Shown: one piece after another, positions 22,683 to 32,287 of the stretch
Layout of the letters: every line of letters starts with the position of its first letter
Position numbering within the stretch: the stretch's first letter is position 1
NCBI RefSeq assembly: GCF_007859865.1
Contig: NZ_SJPI01000002.1
Coordinates: 434,001 to 498,000, forward strand
Source of the DNA: Rubripirellula amarantea
GTDB lineage: Bacteria > Planctomycetota > Planctomycetia > Pirellulales > Pirellulaceae
Length of the DNA: 64,000 nucleotides
Reading direction: 5' to 3'
Position numbers and translations under genes: made by a program
Notes under the pieces: generated by a model
Database searches by the model: none
Told to the model about the DNA's origin: nothing
The model's input: the letters and a program-made list of their open reading frames with translations, nothing else

Positions 22683-23999
22683 GTGCAACAGCAACCCTAC
22701 ATGTTTCATCATTCCAACACTTCAATGGCTGGACTTATTGTCAGTCAGGGCCGTGATACGGGGCGCTGCATCTACGGCGGGTTTTCCAACTCCATCTCTC
22801 TTGGAAGATCGCCCGAATGCGATTTCCAACTTCACGATCCTGCCGTTTCGCGGGTGCACTGTCATTTGCAAACCATCGATGGCACCACCCTGCTTCGAGA
22901 TGCCGATAGCCGTTGGGGGACGTTCGTCAATGGATTGCAGGTCGAAGAGCGGATGCTGGCCATCGGGGATCGAGTGCTTGTTGGTGAAACCGAATTGCTG
23001 GTCACCCACAGTGATACCGAGGCGAACAGGTCGACGGTCTTTCCCTTAGGGCGCAACCACACGGCGACACGGACGACGAATCACGTCGCGAAATCGCAAA
23101 CCGCTTCAGAAGACGCCCTTCGTGATGACGAGCAAGTTCTTGCGCTACTGGGAAACTCGTATCTGAACTACGAACTGATTCGCCTCATCGCAACGTCAGC
23201 CACCGGAGCCACGTTTGAAGCTCTCGACACGGTGAGCAATCAAGTGGTTGCGTTAAAAATATTCTGGCCACAGCTACTCATTCGCCCGAACGAGCGAACA
23301 CGCTTTGTACGAGCAATGAAATCAGCGATCGAGGTGAATCATCCCAAAGTCGTCCGTGTTCTCAATGCTGGCCGACACCGCGGTACTTGCTTCACAGCAA
23401 GCGAATTGGTCATCGGTGAATCGGTGTCGGCTCTGATCGGGCGGATAGGCATCTGCGGCATGCTGGATTGGCGACGCGTGTTGCGGATTGGAATCGATGC
23501 GGCCGAAGCACTGACCGCCGCTCACGCCCATGGACTTCTACATCGCAATATAACGCCCCGCAATTTGCTCATTCGCACACAAGACGACACCGTCAAACTG
23601 AACGATCTGGTCATTGCGAAAGCAGTCAACTCAACCCACGGAGAAAAACTCACGATAGCTGGCGAATTGCTAGGCGACCTGCTCTACATGTCGCCCGAAC
23701 AGTTGACCAGTGAACGACCACTCGACGCACGCAGTGACATCTATAGTCTCGGTGCGTCACTGTACGCGATGCTGACCGGACGACCGCCTTTAGAAGGTCG
23801 CAACCGCAACGAAACGATGCAGTGGATCGAAGTCGAAAAACCACAACCGCCAACTACCCATCACCTGTCTGTTTCACCGCTCTTTGAGGGTGCAGTGATG
23901 CGAATGTTGGAGAAGCGCCCTGACGACCGGCACCCCAGCGCAGCCGAATTGCTTCGTGAATTTCAACGGGTGGCGCAATACGAGAACGTCTCGGTCTAG
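22683..23999 (+). CDS. FHA-domain protein with a kinase domain lacking the HRD aspartate (predicted pseudokinase)
   Basis: A protein of up to 438 residues from GTG 22683; ATG codons at 22701 and 22725 are alternatives. Residues about 17-115 are an FHA phosphopeptide-binding domain (SISLGRSPECDFQLHDPAVS, RVHCHLQ, SRWGTFVNG). Residues about 160-430 are a Hanks-type kinase fold: Lys192 is kept in VVALKIF, but the glycine loop is poor (IATSATGATF), HRD is HRN (Asn289 in LLHRNITPRN), and DFG is DLV (Asp308). YMSPEQ and DIYSLGASLYAML are normal. Known for such losses: catalytically weak or dead kinases acting as scaffolds. It lies 41 bases after the interrupted kinase gene, probably in the same operon, and may bind phosphorylated partners through FHA. 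Confidence 0.87.
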   Translation: MQQQPYMFHHSNTSMAGLIVSQGRDTGRCIYGGFSNSISLGRSPECDFQLHDPAVSRVHCHLQTIDGTTLLRDADSRWGTFVNGLQVEERMLAIGDRVLVGETELLVTHSDTEANRSTVFPLGRNHTATRTTNHVAKSQTASEDALRDDEQVLALLGNSYLNYELIRLIATSATGATFEALDTVSNQVVALKIFWPQLLIRPNERTRFVRAMKSAIEVNHPKVVRVLNAGRHRGTCFTASELVIGESVSALIGRIGICGMLDWRRVLRIGIDAAEALTAAHAHGLLHRNITPRNLLIRTQDDTVKLNDLVIAKAVNSTHGEKLTIAGELLGDLLYMSPEQLTSERPLDARSDIYSLGASLYAMLTGRPPLEGRNRNETMQWIEVEKPQPPTTHHLSVSPLFEGAVMRMLEKRPDDRHPSAAELLREFQRVAQYENVSV

Positions 24000-24276
24000 C
24001 AAAGTGCTGCAGAGTCTGTAGCCGGTGTCAGGTTTTGGTCTTCGGTTTTCAGCTTCTCTCGTCTCGCATATTGCCGCGAGAACTGAAGATTGAGGGAGAG
24101 TTCGGGTAGGGCGAGTGCTCGTCACGCACGATCCACCTAATACCCACAAACAAGCGTGGAGATGCGTGGTGAGCACGCACCGAACTTGTCTTTGGAACTC
24201 TATCAATGCGATTGGGTGTGTCACTCCGAACGCAGGTTAGAGCCGCCTTCGACCCGAGCTAACTGCTAGGACGTTG

Positions 24277-24320
24277 GCCCAATTAAAGGTGGCCCAATTA
24301 AAGGTGGCCGGTACCGTTTG
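24277..24320. repeat. REP copy with a short tandem leader
   Basis: The 15-mer GGCCCAATTAAAGGT occurs twice in tandem from 24277, followed by GGCCGGTACCGTTTG. The latter matches the CCGGTACCG core of the REP family but has GGTGGCC in place of GGTGTCC. Confidence 0.75.
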
Positions 24321-24786
24321 TTCACCATCGTTTGATCAGGGGCGCTTGCGATCTTGATTGACGCGTGTTCGCAATGGTCGCTGAACTGCGTCGCGGTGGT
24401 TAAGTGGACGTGGTTATGTGGCGGTGGTTATGTGGCGGTGGTTATGTGGCGGTGGTTATGTGGACGTGGTTATGTGGACGTAGTTAAGTGGAAGTGGAGT
24501 AATCGCTTGGATCGTTGTGACGTGAAATGCGGATGGTTGGCGGTTTGCTGTAGTGCCATTGCGGTGGGCACTCGCGTGCGCAAGATCTATGCAGTTGCCA
24601 AGGCGAGGGTGTCTGCTTCTAGCGGTTGAAGGAAATCCAGCGATTTTTTGCGACAAATATTCATCTTGATGGCTTCCTGGGTGCCGTCGGCACACTCATG
24701 GAATTCCCTGGGAATGATGACGATATTTGGTCGGAATGCCTCAAGTTGCGTTGGTGAGTGACCGCAACGAATCGCAATGGATTGGT
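24308..24786. repeat. Direct duplication, copy 1 (about 0.48 kb)
   Basis: Begins at CCGGTACCGTTTGTTCACC and ends at CGCAATGGATTGG. It matches 24841-25262 almost base for base, apart from scattered substitutions and the number of 14-bp tandem units inside. Both copies start at a REP core. The only open frames are on the minus strand and show no recognisable domain (for example FRPNIVIIPREFHECADGTQ). The whole interval 24000-25399 has no supported gene. Confidence 0.9.
24396..24493. repeat. 14-bp tandem array, 7 units
   Basis: Units of the form GTGGTTATGTGGCG or GTGGTTATGTGGAC, seven in a row with one to three mismatches, inside copy 1 of the duplication. Confidence 0.9.
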
Positions 24787-24852
24787 GAAGAAAAGGTGTG
24801 GTGAAGAAAAGGTGTCCGGTACCGGGTGAAGAAAAGGTGTCCGGTACCGTTT
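24784..24852. repeat. REP cluster at the junction of the two duplicated blocks
   Basis: Three successive units each starting GGTGAAGAAAAGGTGT; the last two continue into CCGGTACCG. The final core forms the left end of duplication copy 2. Confidence 0.88.
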
Positions 24853-25262
24853 GTTCACCATCGTTTGATGAGGGGCGCTCGCGATCTTGATTGACGCGTG
24901 TTCGCAATGGTCGCTGAACTGCGTCGCGGTGGTTAAGTGGCGGTGGTTATGTGGACGTGGTTAAGTGGAGGTGGAGTAATCGCTTGGATCGTTGTGACGT
25001 GAAATGCGGATGGTTGGCGGTTTGCTGTAGTGCCATTGCGGTGGGCACTCGCGTGCGCAAGATCTATGCAGTTGCCAGGGCGAGGGTGTCTGCTTCTAGC
25101 GGTTGAAGGAAATCAATCGATTTTTTGCGACAGATATTCATCTTGATGGCTTCCTGGGTGCCGTCGGCACACTCATGGAATTCCCTGGGAATTATGACGA
25201 TATTTGGTCGGAATGCCTCAAGTTGCGTTGGTGAGTGACCGCAACGAATCGCAATGGATTGG
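24841..25262. repeat. Direct duplication, copy 2 (about 0.42 kb)
   Basis: Second copy of the block at 24308-24786, in the same orientation. It is shorter because its internal 14-bp array at 24929-24970 has three units instead of seven. Confidence 0.9.
24929..24970. repeat. 14-bp tandem array, 3 units
   Basis: GTGGTTAAGTGGCG, GTGGTTATGTGGAC and GTGGTTAAGTGGAG in a row, the counterpart of the seven-unit array in the other duplicated block. Confidence 0.88.
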
Positions 25263-25399
25263 ATCTTGCGTCGCTGGGTATCCGGGGACGGGCCCGACGT
25301 TTGCGTTTAAAGAAGGCTCCCGCACTCGGGGTCAACCTGAGCTGAGACTCGCTTGAGTTTGAAGCTGGTTCCCCGCCCATTTTCTATCAGGAGTCTCCC

Positions 25400-27658
25400 G
25401 TGAGTACGACACTTACTCCGCCGGCAAAGTCTGGCCAAGCATTCTCAGGTTCAGCGTCCGGCACCAACCATGCCAACGGTGCCGGGTCGCCTCGCCAATC
25501 CGCTCTGGCCGCCGCAATCAACTACGCGATTTCTTCGCCGCCGGTAGACTTTGAAGACGTTCCGCCGCAGGAATACTACGCGGCCAACGTGTTTACCAAG
25601 TCAGTGATGAAAGATCGGTTGCCCAAGTCGGTCTACAAGTCGTTGATGATGACGATCGAATCAGGCGAGAAGCTTGACCCATCATCCGCTGACATTGTCG
25701 CTTCGGCGATGAAGGATTGGGCTGTCGAGAAAGGTGCCACTCACTACGCGCACATCTTTTACCCACTCACCGGATCAACCGCCGAAAAGCACGACAGCTT
25801 TCTGTCGCCGACAAGTGACGGCAGCACGCTGAGTGAATTCAGCGGCAAACAACTCGTGCAGGGTGAACCGGACGGATCGAGTTTTCCAACCGGCGGAATT
25901 CGTGTGACGTCGCAAGCGCGTGGCTACACGATTTGGGACGTCACCAGTCCCGCCTACATTCTTGAAAATCCCAACGGGACGACGCTTTGTATTCCCACGG
26001 CGTTTGTTTCTTGGTCTGGCGAAGCGTTGGACAAGAAGACGCCGGTGCTTCGTTCGATGCAAGCACTTAACTTGCAAGCTCAGCGTGTATTGAAGCTGTT
26101 TGGTCACGCCGATGGTGCCTTCGTTGCCTCGACGGCTGGTCCCGAGCAGGAATACTTCCTGATCGATCGTCACTTCTACTTCGCTCGTACCGATCTGGTC
26201 ACTGCCGGGCGAACCCTGTTTGGATGTAAGCCACCCAAGGGACAAGAGTTCGACGATCACTACTTTGGCCACATCCCTGAACGCGTGCTGGCTTTCATGT
26301 TGGATGCCGAACGGCAGTTGTTCAAGCTTGGGATTCCGGTCAAGACACGGCACAACGAAGTCGCGCCAGGGCAATTCGAAGTTGCGCCGGTGTTTGAATC
26401 CGCGAACTTGGCGGCCGATCACCAGCAGCAAATGATGAGCACGTTGACCAAGACGGCTGAGAAATACGGCATGGCTTGCTTGATGCATGAGAAGCCGTTT
26501 GCAGGCGTGAACGGATCTGGCAAACATGTCAATTGGTCGTTGGGCAGTAGTTCGCAAGGCAACATGCTCGACCCCGGAGAAACACCTCATGAGAATGCAC
26601 AGTTTCTCGTTTTTTGTGCTGCCGTGATTCGAGCGGTCTATCGACATCAAGGATTGCTGCGAGCGGTCGTTGCGTCCGCTGGCAACGATCATCGACTCGG
26701 CGCCAACGAAGCTCCTCCGGCGATCATCTCTATTTTCTTGGGTGACCAGTTGACTGATGTGTTTAACCAGATCAAGAACGGGGGCGCAAGCTCGTCGATC
26801 AAATCGGGAACCTTGACCGTGGGAGTCGATGTACTGCCTCCATTGCCAAAGGATTCGGGAGATCGAAATCGCACTAGCCCGTTTGCGTTCACCGGAAACC
26901 GATTCGAGTTTCGCGCGGTCGGTTCCGAGCAATCCATCGCCGGTCCGTTGGTGGCGATGAACACCATCATCGCGGAGTCGGTGGATTACTGCGCAACGAA
27001 ACTCGAAGAGGCGACGCAGGGAGATCCGGATGCTCTTAACGAAGCGATCCAGTCTCTGCTGACTGAGATCATCACCGAATGTTCAAGTGTTCTGTTTGAT
27101 GGCGACGGGTATTCCCAAGAGTGGCACGAAGAGGCCGCTCGTCGCGGGTTGAAGAATCTGCCAACCGCTGCCGATGCGTTTCCCGAATTGGTGAAGCCAG
27201 TAGTCGAAGACTTGTTCGAGAAGTACGGCGTGTTGTCTAAGCGTGAATTGCATAGTCGCTTTGAGACGTATCAAGAACAGTACTGTTTAAAGGTGGACGT
27301 TGAAGCCAACCTGGTAATCAGCATGGCCAAACGCCAGATTTTCCCAGCGGCGATCCGTTACCAGTCGGAATTGGCGTCCACGTGTGCGAACCTGAAGTTG
27401 GTCGGGTACGAGTTTGATACCGACACCTTGGACTCGTTGACTTCGCTCGTCAAAGCGTTGCAAGACAGCGTAGCGGCGCTCGAGTACGCGGTAGCCGATG
27501 AGCAGGCTAGCACGATGGCCGACGAAGTACGTCATCGCTGTGACGTGGTGTTGCCGTCGATGCTGGCCGTTCGTCAGTGTGTCGATGCCTTGGAAGGCGT
27601 TGTGGCTGACGATTTGTGGCCGCTGCCGACTTACCAGGAAATGCTATTCATCAAATAG
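25400..27658 (+). CDS. glnN: Glutamine synthetase type III
   Basis: A 752-residue protein, the usual length for GSIII and far longer than GSI (about 470). It starts at GTG 25400 with CAGGAG about 7 bases upstream. GSIII features: the N-terminal motif ending [40 protein letters not shown]; the catalytic-region segments [11 protein letters not shown] and [20 protein letters not shown]; the ATP-site segment [10 protein letters not shown]; and [20 protein letters not shown]. Known reaction: ATP-dependent amidation of glutamate with ammonium, in the cytoplasm, as a dodecamer. No regulatory gene is adjacent, and I see no glutamine riboswitch or clear NtrC-type site upstream; the upstream kilobase is repeats. 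Confidence 0.97.
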   Translation: MSTTLTPPAKSGQAFSGSASGTNHANGAGSPRQSALAAAINYAISSPPVDFEDVPPQEYYAANVFTKSVMKDRLPKSVYKSLMMTIESGEKLDPSSADIVASAMKDWAVEKGATHYAHIFYPLTGSTAEKHDSFLSPTSDGSTLSEFSGKQLVQGEPDGSSFPTGGIRVTSQARGYTIWDVTSPAYILENPNGTTLCIPTAFVSWSGEALDKKTPVLRSMQALNLQAQRVLKLFGHADGAFVASTAGPEQEYFLIDRHFYFARTDLVTAGRTLFGCKPPKGQEFDDHYFGHIPERVLAFMLDAERQLFKLGIPVKTRHNEVAPGQFEVAPVFESANLAADHQQQMMSTLTKTAEKYGMACLMHEKPFAGVNGSGKHVNWSLGSSSQGNMLDPGETPHENAQFLVFCAAVIRAVYRHQGLLRAVVASAGNDHRLGANEAPPAIISIFLGDQLTDVFNQIKNGGASSSIKSGTLTVGVDVLPPLPKDSGDRNRTSPFAFTGNRFEFRAVGSEQSIAGPLVAMNTIIAESVDYCATKLEEATQGDPDALNEAIQSLLTEIITECSSVLFDGDGYSQEWHEEAARRGLKNLPTAADAFPELVKPVVEDLFEKYGVLSKRELHSRFETYQEQYCLKVDVEANLVISMAKRQIFPAAIRYQSELASTCANLKLVGYEFDTDTLDSLTSLVKALQDSVAALEYAVADEQASTMADEVRHRCDVVLPSMLAVRQCVDALEGVVADDLWPLPTYQEMLFIK

Positions 27659-27691
27659 CGTTCGCAAATTGGCCTGATGTGCACGACGGGC

Positions 27692-28144
27692 CTAATGTGC
27701 ACGACTTGCTGCGGCGGCTTTTCGTCGTCGCACCTCAATCGCGAACAGTCCCATGCACCCGAGCAGTGCCAGCAAACTCGGTTCAGGCACTGCTGCTGCG
27801 TTAATGGTTCCGTTGAGCGTTAGGTCAGCGGTGCCATTGGTGCCGAATGCTTGGCCGATGCCGATGCGGGTCATGGGATTGGCACCGGAGTTGTGAACAT
27901 AGATTCGGAATTCGGCGATGTCTCCTGCGGCAACGTTTTGCAGTCCGCTCGCGCCCGAGAAGTCAAAGGTGCCCGTTCCGGTGATCAATCCTGCAGCCGC
28001 CGCGGTACCGCTGATGCTGTCGATCACGTCAGTGCTGGTGAAACCGGTAAGGCTTGATAGAAGCGAAAACTCCGCCTTGGCGGGTTGAACGTTCGCTTGG
28101 ATCAAGTACGGGCTAGCAACCATGAGGTAGCAACCAGGTGGCAA
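27692..28144 (-). CDS. PEP-CTERM protein lacking a signal peptide, probably 5'-truncated
   Basis: The 150-residue frame ends with a good PEP-CTERM signal (VPEPSLLALLGCMGLFAIEV then RRRK). The body (TFDFSGASGLQNVAAGDIAE, FRIYVHNSGANPMTRIGIGQ) is typical of beta-rich PEP-CTERM proteins. No signal peptide is present: the first codons read MPPGCYLMVASPYLIQANVQ, and the frame upstream of 28144 is open but not signal-like. It is therefore likely a remnant whose 5' part was lost. It converges on the glutamine synthetase gene with a 33-bp gap. Confidence 0.6.
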   Translation of the reverse strand: MPPGCYLMVASPYLIQANVQPAKAEFSLLSSLTGFTSTDVIDSISGTAAAAGLITGTGTFDFSGASGLQNVAAGDIAEFRIYVHNSGANPMTRIGIGQAFGTNGTADLTLNGTINAAAVPEPSLLALLGCMGLFAIEVRRRKAAAASRAH

Positions 28145-28434
28145 CCGGTGAGCAAAACTGGGTGAGCAAACACGAATCGTCCAGAAGCGAACGCAAACGG
28201 ATGAGGTGTGTACATCGTTTCAGCGGTGCGTTCGACTTGGAATCGCCCAACGCCGGGACCGTCGAGTTCTACCCTTGAGACGCTCGATCAGGAGTTTTCT
28301 GATACGATTCTCACGTCGGCCGAACCGTTATCGGGAAAAGGCTAATCGCAAACCAAGAAACGGGGCCGGCGCTCGAAAGACCTACATTGATCAACATTAT
28401 CAGTCTTCGATTTTGCTCCGAGAATGGCGTCCCG

Positions 28435-29385
28435 ATGAAAAAATCCTCTGTCTTTGCCCTCCACGTTGGCACCGTTTGGTTGGCATTAAGTTCGGTGGGA
28501 TGTGGGCTGATAGCAAGCATGGTGGCTGAAACGGCGAAACGGACCGAGTCAATCGAAGTTCCGTTGCCCGAGTCTGGCAAGTGCGTCATCAAGACGGTCA
28601 ACGGCGGAATTGAGTGCCTTTGGTCAGACGTCGATGCGATCGAGGTTCAGGCGGTGGTCCATGGTCGAGGCCGTACGATCGAAGCAGCCCAAGAGAATCT
28701 TGATCTGATTGAATTGCAAACGGGCGTCAACGACGGCGAAGCGTTCATTCGCGTTGCGGTTCCCATTGGGATTAGTGGCGGAGCGTCGTTGGTGGTCACG
28801 TTGCCTAAGTCGTTAGAGGTCGAGGCAACTTCGACCAATGGAGCGATCCGGACAGACGGAATCGTGGGGGGAATGACGGCCAAGACGAGCAACGGCAAGA
28901 TCGAAATCAAGAATGCGAAAGGTGTCGTGCATGCCAACTCGTCCAACGGCAATATCACCGTTGACGGAGATCATTTGAAGGACCTGCAGGTTCAAACCAG
29001 CAATGGCAGGGTGGAGGTTTCGGGAAACCTCGAGCCTGGTGATCACTCGGTGAATACAAGCAATGGAGCGATTCATGTTAGACTGTTCGAAGGAGCGTCG
29101 CCGGAGGGGGCGACGAGTGTGACCGCAACGACGAGCAACGGTAAAGTTATCGTTAACGGATCGAAAGTGAAATCGGGATCGAGCCATCAACTCGCAGAAG
29201 GCAAGACCGCTGCGACGCTGCGGCTCACCACCAGCAACGGTTCGATTGATGTATCCTCGGTACCGAGCGAACTTGCAAACTCAGAAACCGCTGACAACGC
29301 TGACAACGCAGATCATTCGAAGTCGCTCGCCCCTGCTCCCGACGCTCCTGCGCCGCCGGCTACTCCTTCGGTTGTAGCGGAATAG
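28435..29385 (+). CDS. DUF4097-like lipoprotein with repeated T/S-x-N-G strands
   Basis: A 316-residue protein from ATG 28435 (the frame opens at 28387, but MKKSSVFALHVGTVWLALSS followed by VGCG is a lipoprotein signal with a lipobox Cys). The body is a right-handed beta-helix-like series of short turns, each with the motif TSNG or a variant (STNGAIRT, TSNGKIEIK, SSNGNITV, TSNGRVEVS, TSNGAIHV, TSNGKVIV, TSNGSIDV), as in DUF4097/DUF4098 adhesin-like proteins. The C-terminus is low-complexity (ADNADNADHS and Pro/Ala-rich). It is followed after 7 bases by the first ABC ATPase, so it is probably the first gene of the ABC operon. Envelope-anchored; role unknown. Confidence 0.85.
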   Translation: MKKSSVFALHVGTVWLALSSVGCGLIASMVAETAKRTESIEVPLPESGKCVIKTVNGGIECLWSDVDAIEVQAVVHGRGRTIEAAQENLDLIELQTGVNDGEAFIRVAVPIGISGGASLVVTLPKSLEVEATSTNGAIRTDGIVGGMTAKTSNGKIEIKNAKGVVHANSSNGNITVDGDHLKDLQVQTSNGRVEVSGNLEPGDHSVNTSNGAIHVRLFEGASPEGATSVTATTSNGKVIVNGSKVKSGSSHQLAEGKTAATLRLTTSNGSIDVSSVPSELANSETADNADNADHSKSLAPAPDAPAPPATPSVVAE

Positions 29386-29392
29386 ATCAGCA

Positions 29393-30370
29393 TTGAGCGA
29401 ATCCAGCGGAATTGTTGAGCTTCAAGGCGTCAGCAAACGATACGGCAACATCGACGCGCTGCGTGATGTGTCGCTGAACATTCCCAAGGGAGTGACAGGG
29501 TTGCTTGGTCCCAACGGGTCGGGCAAGAGTACGTTGATCAAGTCGTTGCTGGGACTGTTGCACGTTCAAACAGGCCACGGTCGGGTGCTCGATTTTCAAT
29601 GGCCTCGCGATGCCAGGATCATACGCGATCACATTGGCTATCTTCCCGAGGATGATTGCTACGTCGCGGGTCTCGTGGGGATTGAGTCGGTCACGCTGAT
29701 GGCACGATTATCCGGGCTATCGTCGAAGGAAGGCCTACGGCGTTCGCACGAAATGATGGACTACTGCGGGTTTGGCGAAGAACGCTACCGCGAAGTGGAA
29801 TCGTATTCGACCGGCATGCGGCAAAAATTGAAGTTTGCGCAGGCGTTGGTTCATGACCCGCCGCTGTTAATTCTGGATGAGCCGACGACGGGGCTCGATC
29901 CCGATCAACGTCTCGCAATGTTGCGTCGGATTCGAAACTTGGCGACCGAGCACTGCAAGTCCGTGATCCTGTCCACTCATATTTTGCCCGATGTTCGAAG
30001 TGTTTGTGATCACGTGGTCATCCTGGTCGGCGGAACGGTTCGCGTTGAAAGTTCGCTTGAACAGCTCAGTCGACCCGCGGAACCCACCATGCATGTTTCG
30101 ACCGTCAACGATCCAACCGATCTCATCTCGCGATTGCAGACTGCGGGATACACCGTTCATCAAGACACCGAAAGTTATGGATTGCGAGTGGAAGGCATTG
30201 AGCAGAAAAACGCCAGCAAGATTTGGGAACTGGCGGCTGAGACAAACACGGGCATTCGTCGGCTCGAACCAGCGGTCAATTCGCTCGACCAAATTTTCAT
30301 GGACGTCGCGACCGGTAGTTCGGTGACGCCTGCGTCGATGGTTGCGGAGGCCGACGATGCCTGTTCATGA
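29393..30370 (+). CDS. ABC transporter ATP-binding protein
   Basis: A 325-residue protein starting at TTG 29393. Walker A is GLLGPNGSGKSTL, the signature is YSTGMRQKLKFAQA (degenerate for LSGGQ), Walker B is LLILDEPTTGLDP and the switch His is in ILSTHIL. The C-terminal extension of about 90 residues is typical of the CcmA/NatA-type exporters that pair with ABC-2 permeases. It lies 7 bases after the lipoprotein gene and overlaps the next permease gene by 14 bases. Substrate unknown. Confidence 0.94.
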   Translation: MSESSGIVELQGVSKRYGNIDALRDVSLNIPKGVTGLLGPNGSGKSTLIKSLLGLLHVQTGHGRVLDFQWPRDARIIRDHIGYLPEDDCYVAGLVGIESVTLMARLSGLSSKEGLRRSHEMMDYCGFGEERYREVESYSTGMRQKLKFAQALVHDPPLLILDEPTTGLDPDQRLAMLRRIRNLATEHCKSVILSTHILPDVRSVCDHVVILVGGTVRVESSLEQLSRPAEPTMHVSTVNDPTDLISRLQTAGYTVHQDTESYGLRVEGIEQKNASKIWELAAETNTGIRRLEPAVNSLDQIFMDVATGSSVTPASMVAEADDACS

Positions 30371-31349
30371 TCTCGGTTATCGCCCGTGGCGAGGCCAGCG
30401 GATGGCTCGTTGGCTAAGGCCATGGGTGGTCGCTCGCAGCAGCATTTCATTGGTTTGGCGACGTCGTTGGTTACGAACAATGTTGATGCTTGCTTGGCTG
30501 CCGGTGGTTTTTCCCGCGTTGGGAATTTTTGCGTTCGAGTATTCATCGACAGATCCCGGCATGCAGCGTGCGATTTTCCAGATCGCCCGTGGTCCGCTCA
30601 ATCAACCTGAGCTTGCTCAGCAGATCATCGAGAATCCTGAAGAGGCCAGGCACCAAGTTTGGTCGTCGTTGATCCTGACGTTTTTTCGGTATCCTCAATT
30701 GGTTGCGATGGTAGTGTTGATCGGGTTGATCGCACCGATGTTGGTTTCATACGATCTACGGACGAAAGCTTACTTGATGTACTTTTCGCGGCCGCTATCT
30801 CCGTCGCAATACATCCTTGGTAAGTCCGCGGTGATTTGGTTTCTGCTGGCAATGATTGCAACGTTGCCTGCGTTGTTGGTTTATGTGCTCGGAGTGCTGT
30901 TGTCGCCCGATCTTTCGGTCGTGATGCAGACATGGGACGTGCCGCTTCGCATTCTTGGTGCGTCGGCGGTCTTGATGATTCCCACAACGGCGCTGGCGAT
31001 CGCGTATTCGTCGTTGACATCGGAAAGCCGTTACGCCACGTTCGCTTGGTTCGCCACTTGGGCGATGGGGTTCGTTGCTTATCAGGTGCTGACTTCAACG
31101 ACCGCCGTGGTAGCGTCGGCGGAGCAGAATCGAACGCGGGGAAGACGTCGGTGGGAAAACATAGAGTTCGACGCCGATCGTTACCGATTGCTATCTCCTT
31201 ACCACACCTTGGGGAAGGTCGAATCTTGGGTGTTCGGTCTGGACACGTCTGCGGCGAGCGTCGTTCCGGCGGTCCTAGTGCTGGTAGCGATCACCGTGAT
31301 CTCGTTTTGGATGGTCCGTCGTCGAGTCATCGCGAGGCTAAGTGTTTAG
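30357..31349 (+). CDS. ABC-2 type permease
   Basis: A 330-residue membrane protein. The frame opens at TTG 30342, but ATG 30357 (MPVHDLGYRPWRGQ) has GGAGG 6 bases upstream inside the preceding gene. About six hydrophobic segments are seen (for example TMLMLAWLPVVFPALGIFAF, LVAMVVLIGLIAPMLVSYDL, AVLMIPTTALAIAYSSL). The phrase AYLMYFSRPLSPSQYILGK between segments is characteristic of ABC-2 subunits, as is the C-terminal helix VVPAVLVLVAITVISFWMV. It overlaps the first ATPase gene and is followed 2 bases later by the second. Confidence 0.9.
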   Translation: MPVHDLGYRPWRGQRMARWLRPWVVARSSISLVWRRRWLRTMLMLAWLPVVFPALGIFAFEYSSTDPGMQRAIFQIARGPLNQPELAQQIIENPEEARHQVWSSLILTFFRYPQLVAMVVLIGLIAPMLVSYDLRTKAYLMYFSRPLSPSQYILGKSAVIWFLLAMIATLPALLVYVLGVLLSPDLSVVMQTWDVPLRILGASAVLMIPTTALAIAYSSLTSESRYATFAWFATWAMGFVAYQVLTSTTAVVASAEQNRTRGRRRWENIEFDADRYRLLSPYHTLGKVESWVFGLDTSAASVVPAVLVLVAITVISFWMVRRRVIARLSV

Positions 31350-31351
31350 TG

Positions 31352-32287
31352 ATGATTGAGTTGAACCATGTCAGCAAGATGTACGGAAACGTCGTCGGAG
31401 TTAACGACTTAACGCTCGAGATTCCAACGGGAGCGTTCGGATTGATTGGCCCGAACGGTTCGGGCAAAACGACGCTGATTAACCTACTAATTGGTCATTT
31501 CCGTCCGACCTTGGGAACCCTTCGCGTATTCGATTGCGATCCCGCCAGCGATCGTCGTTTGCTCAGGCGGATCGGTCTGTGTCCGGCGTCCGATGTGCTG
31601 TACCCCAACGTCTCGGCAATCGAGTGGGTGACCTATCAAGTGAGGCTGCATGGCATTGCCCGAACCGAAAGCCGATCGCTTGCCGAAACGGCTCTTGAAA
31701 CTGTTGGTATGACGGACGCGATGCATCGACCGATGGGGACGTATTCGTTGGGCATGCGTCAACGAACGAAGATTGCCCAGGCGATCGCGCATGATCCCGA
31801 TTTGCTGATTCTGGATGAGCCTTACAACGGGCTCGATCCGGTCGGTCGCAACGACATGACACGGTTACTGAAGGAATGGACCGACAACGGACGCGGGTTA
31901 ATCTTTGCCAGTCATGTGTTGCAAGAGATCGAATCGGTGACGTCGTCGTTCTTGCTGATCCACGGCGGTCGTCTACTCGCTTCGGGTACGGCTGATGAGA
32001 TTGAATCGTTGCTGGCGGAGACTCCTCAAGAAATTTGCCTGGTCGGAAACGACGTCGCTAAGTTGATACACCGCTTCGCCGACGTCGATTGGGTGGATGC
32101 GATGGATTGGAATCAAACCAAGGACGAATTGCGAGTATCGCTGCGAGAGCCCATGGAGTTCTACGATCGGATCGCAACGTGGATACGTGACGATAGGTTA
32201 ACCATTTCCCAGTTGCGAACACCCAATGGAAACTTGGAAGCAGTCTTTGAGTCACTGTTGCGCCGACATCGGGGAGAGGCTCCATGA
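31352..32287 (+). CDS. ABC transporter ATP-binding protein (second)
   Basis: A 311-residue protein from ATG 31352, 2 bases after the permease stop; the frame runs open far upstream to 30836, but that is shadow sequence of the permease. Walker A is GLIGPNGSGKTTL, the signature YSLGMRQRTKIAQA, Walker B LLILDEPYNGLDP and the switch His in IFASHVL. A C-terminal regulatory extension is present. It overlaps the next permease gene by ATGA at 32284-32287, indicating translational coupling. Confidence 0.94.
   Translation: MIELNHVSKMYGNVVGVNDLTLEIPTGAFGLIGPNGSGKTTLINLLIGHFRPTLGTLRVFDCDPASDRRLLRRIGLCPASDVLYPNVSAIEWVTYQVRLHGIARTESRSLAETALETVGMTDAMHRPMGTYSLGMRQRTKIAQAIAHDPDLLILDEPYNGLDPVGRNDMTRLLKEWTDNGRGLIFASHVLQEIESVTSSFLLIHGGRLLASGTADEIESLLAETPQEICLVGNDVAKLIHRFADVDWVDAMDWNQTKDELRVSLREPMEFYDRIATWIRDDRLTISQLRTPNGNLEAVFESLLRRHRGEAP

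Noticed and set aside
24354-24629. Repetitive Trp/Val/Gly-rich open frame over the 14-bp array
   Set aside because: It is a translation of the tandem repeat. The 14-bp unit is not a multiple of three and the duplicated block does not preserve the frame.
24396-24970. Possible CRISPR-like array
   Set aside because: The units are 14 bp and directly contiguous without spacers, and no cas genes are present.
25775-26932. 385-codon minus-strand frame inside the glutamine synthetase gene
   Set aside because: Shadow frame: His/Arg/Gln-rich translation opposite a strongly conserved gene, with no domain.
30836-31351. Long N-terminal extension of the second ABC ATPase
   Set aside because: It overlaps the permease gene in another frame and is Arg/Asp/Gly-rich; the ATPase fold begins at the ATG at 31352.
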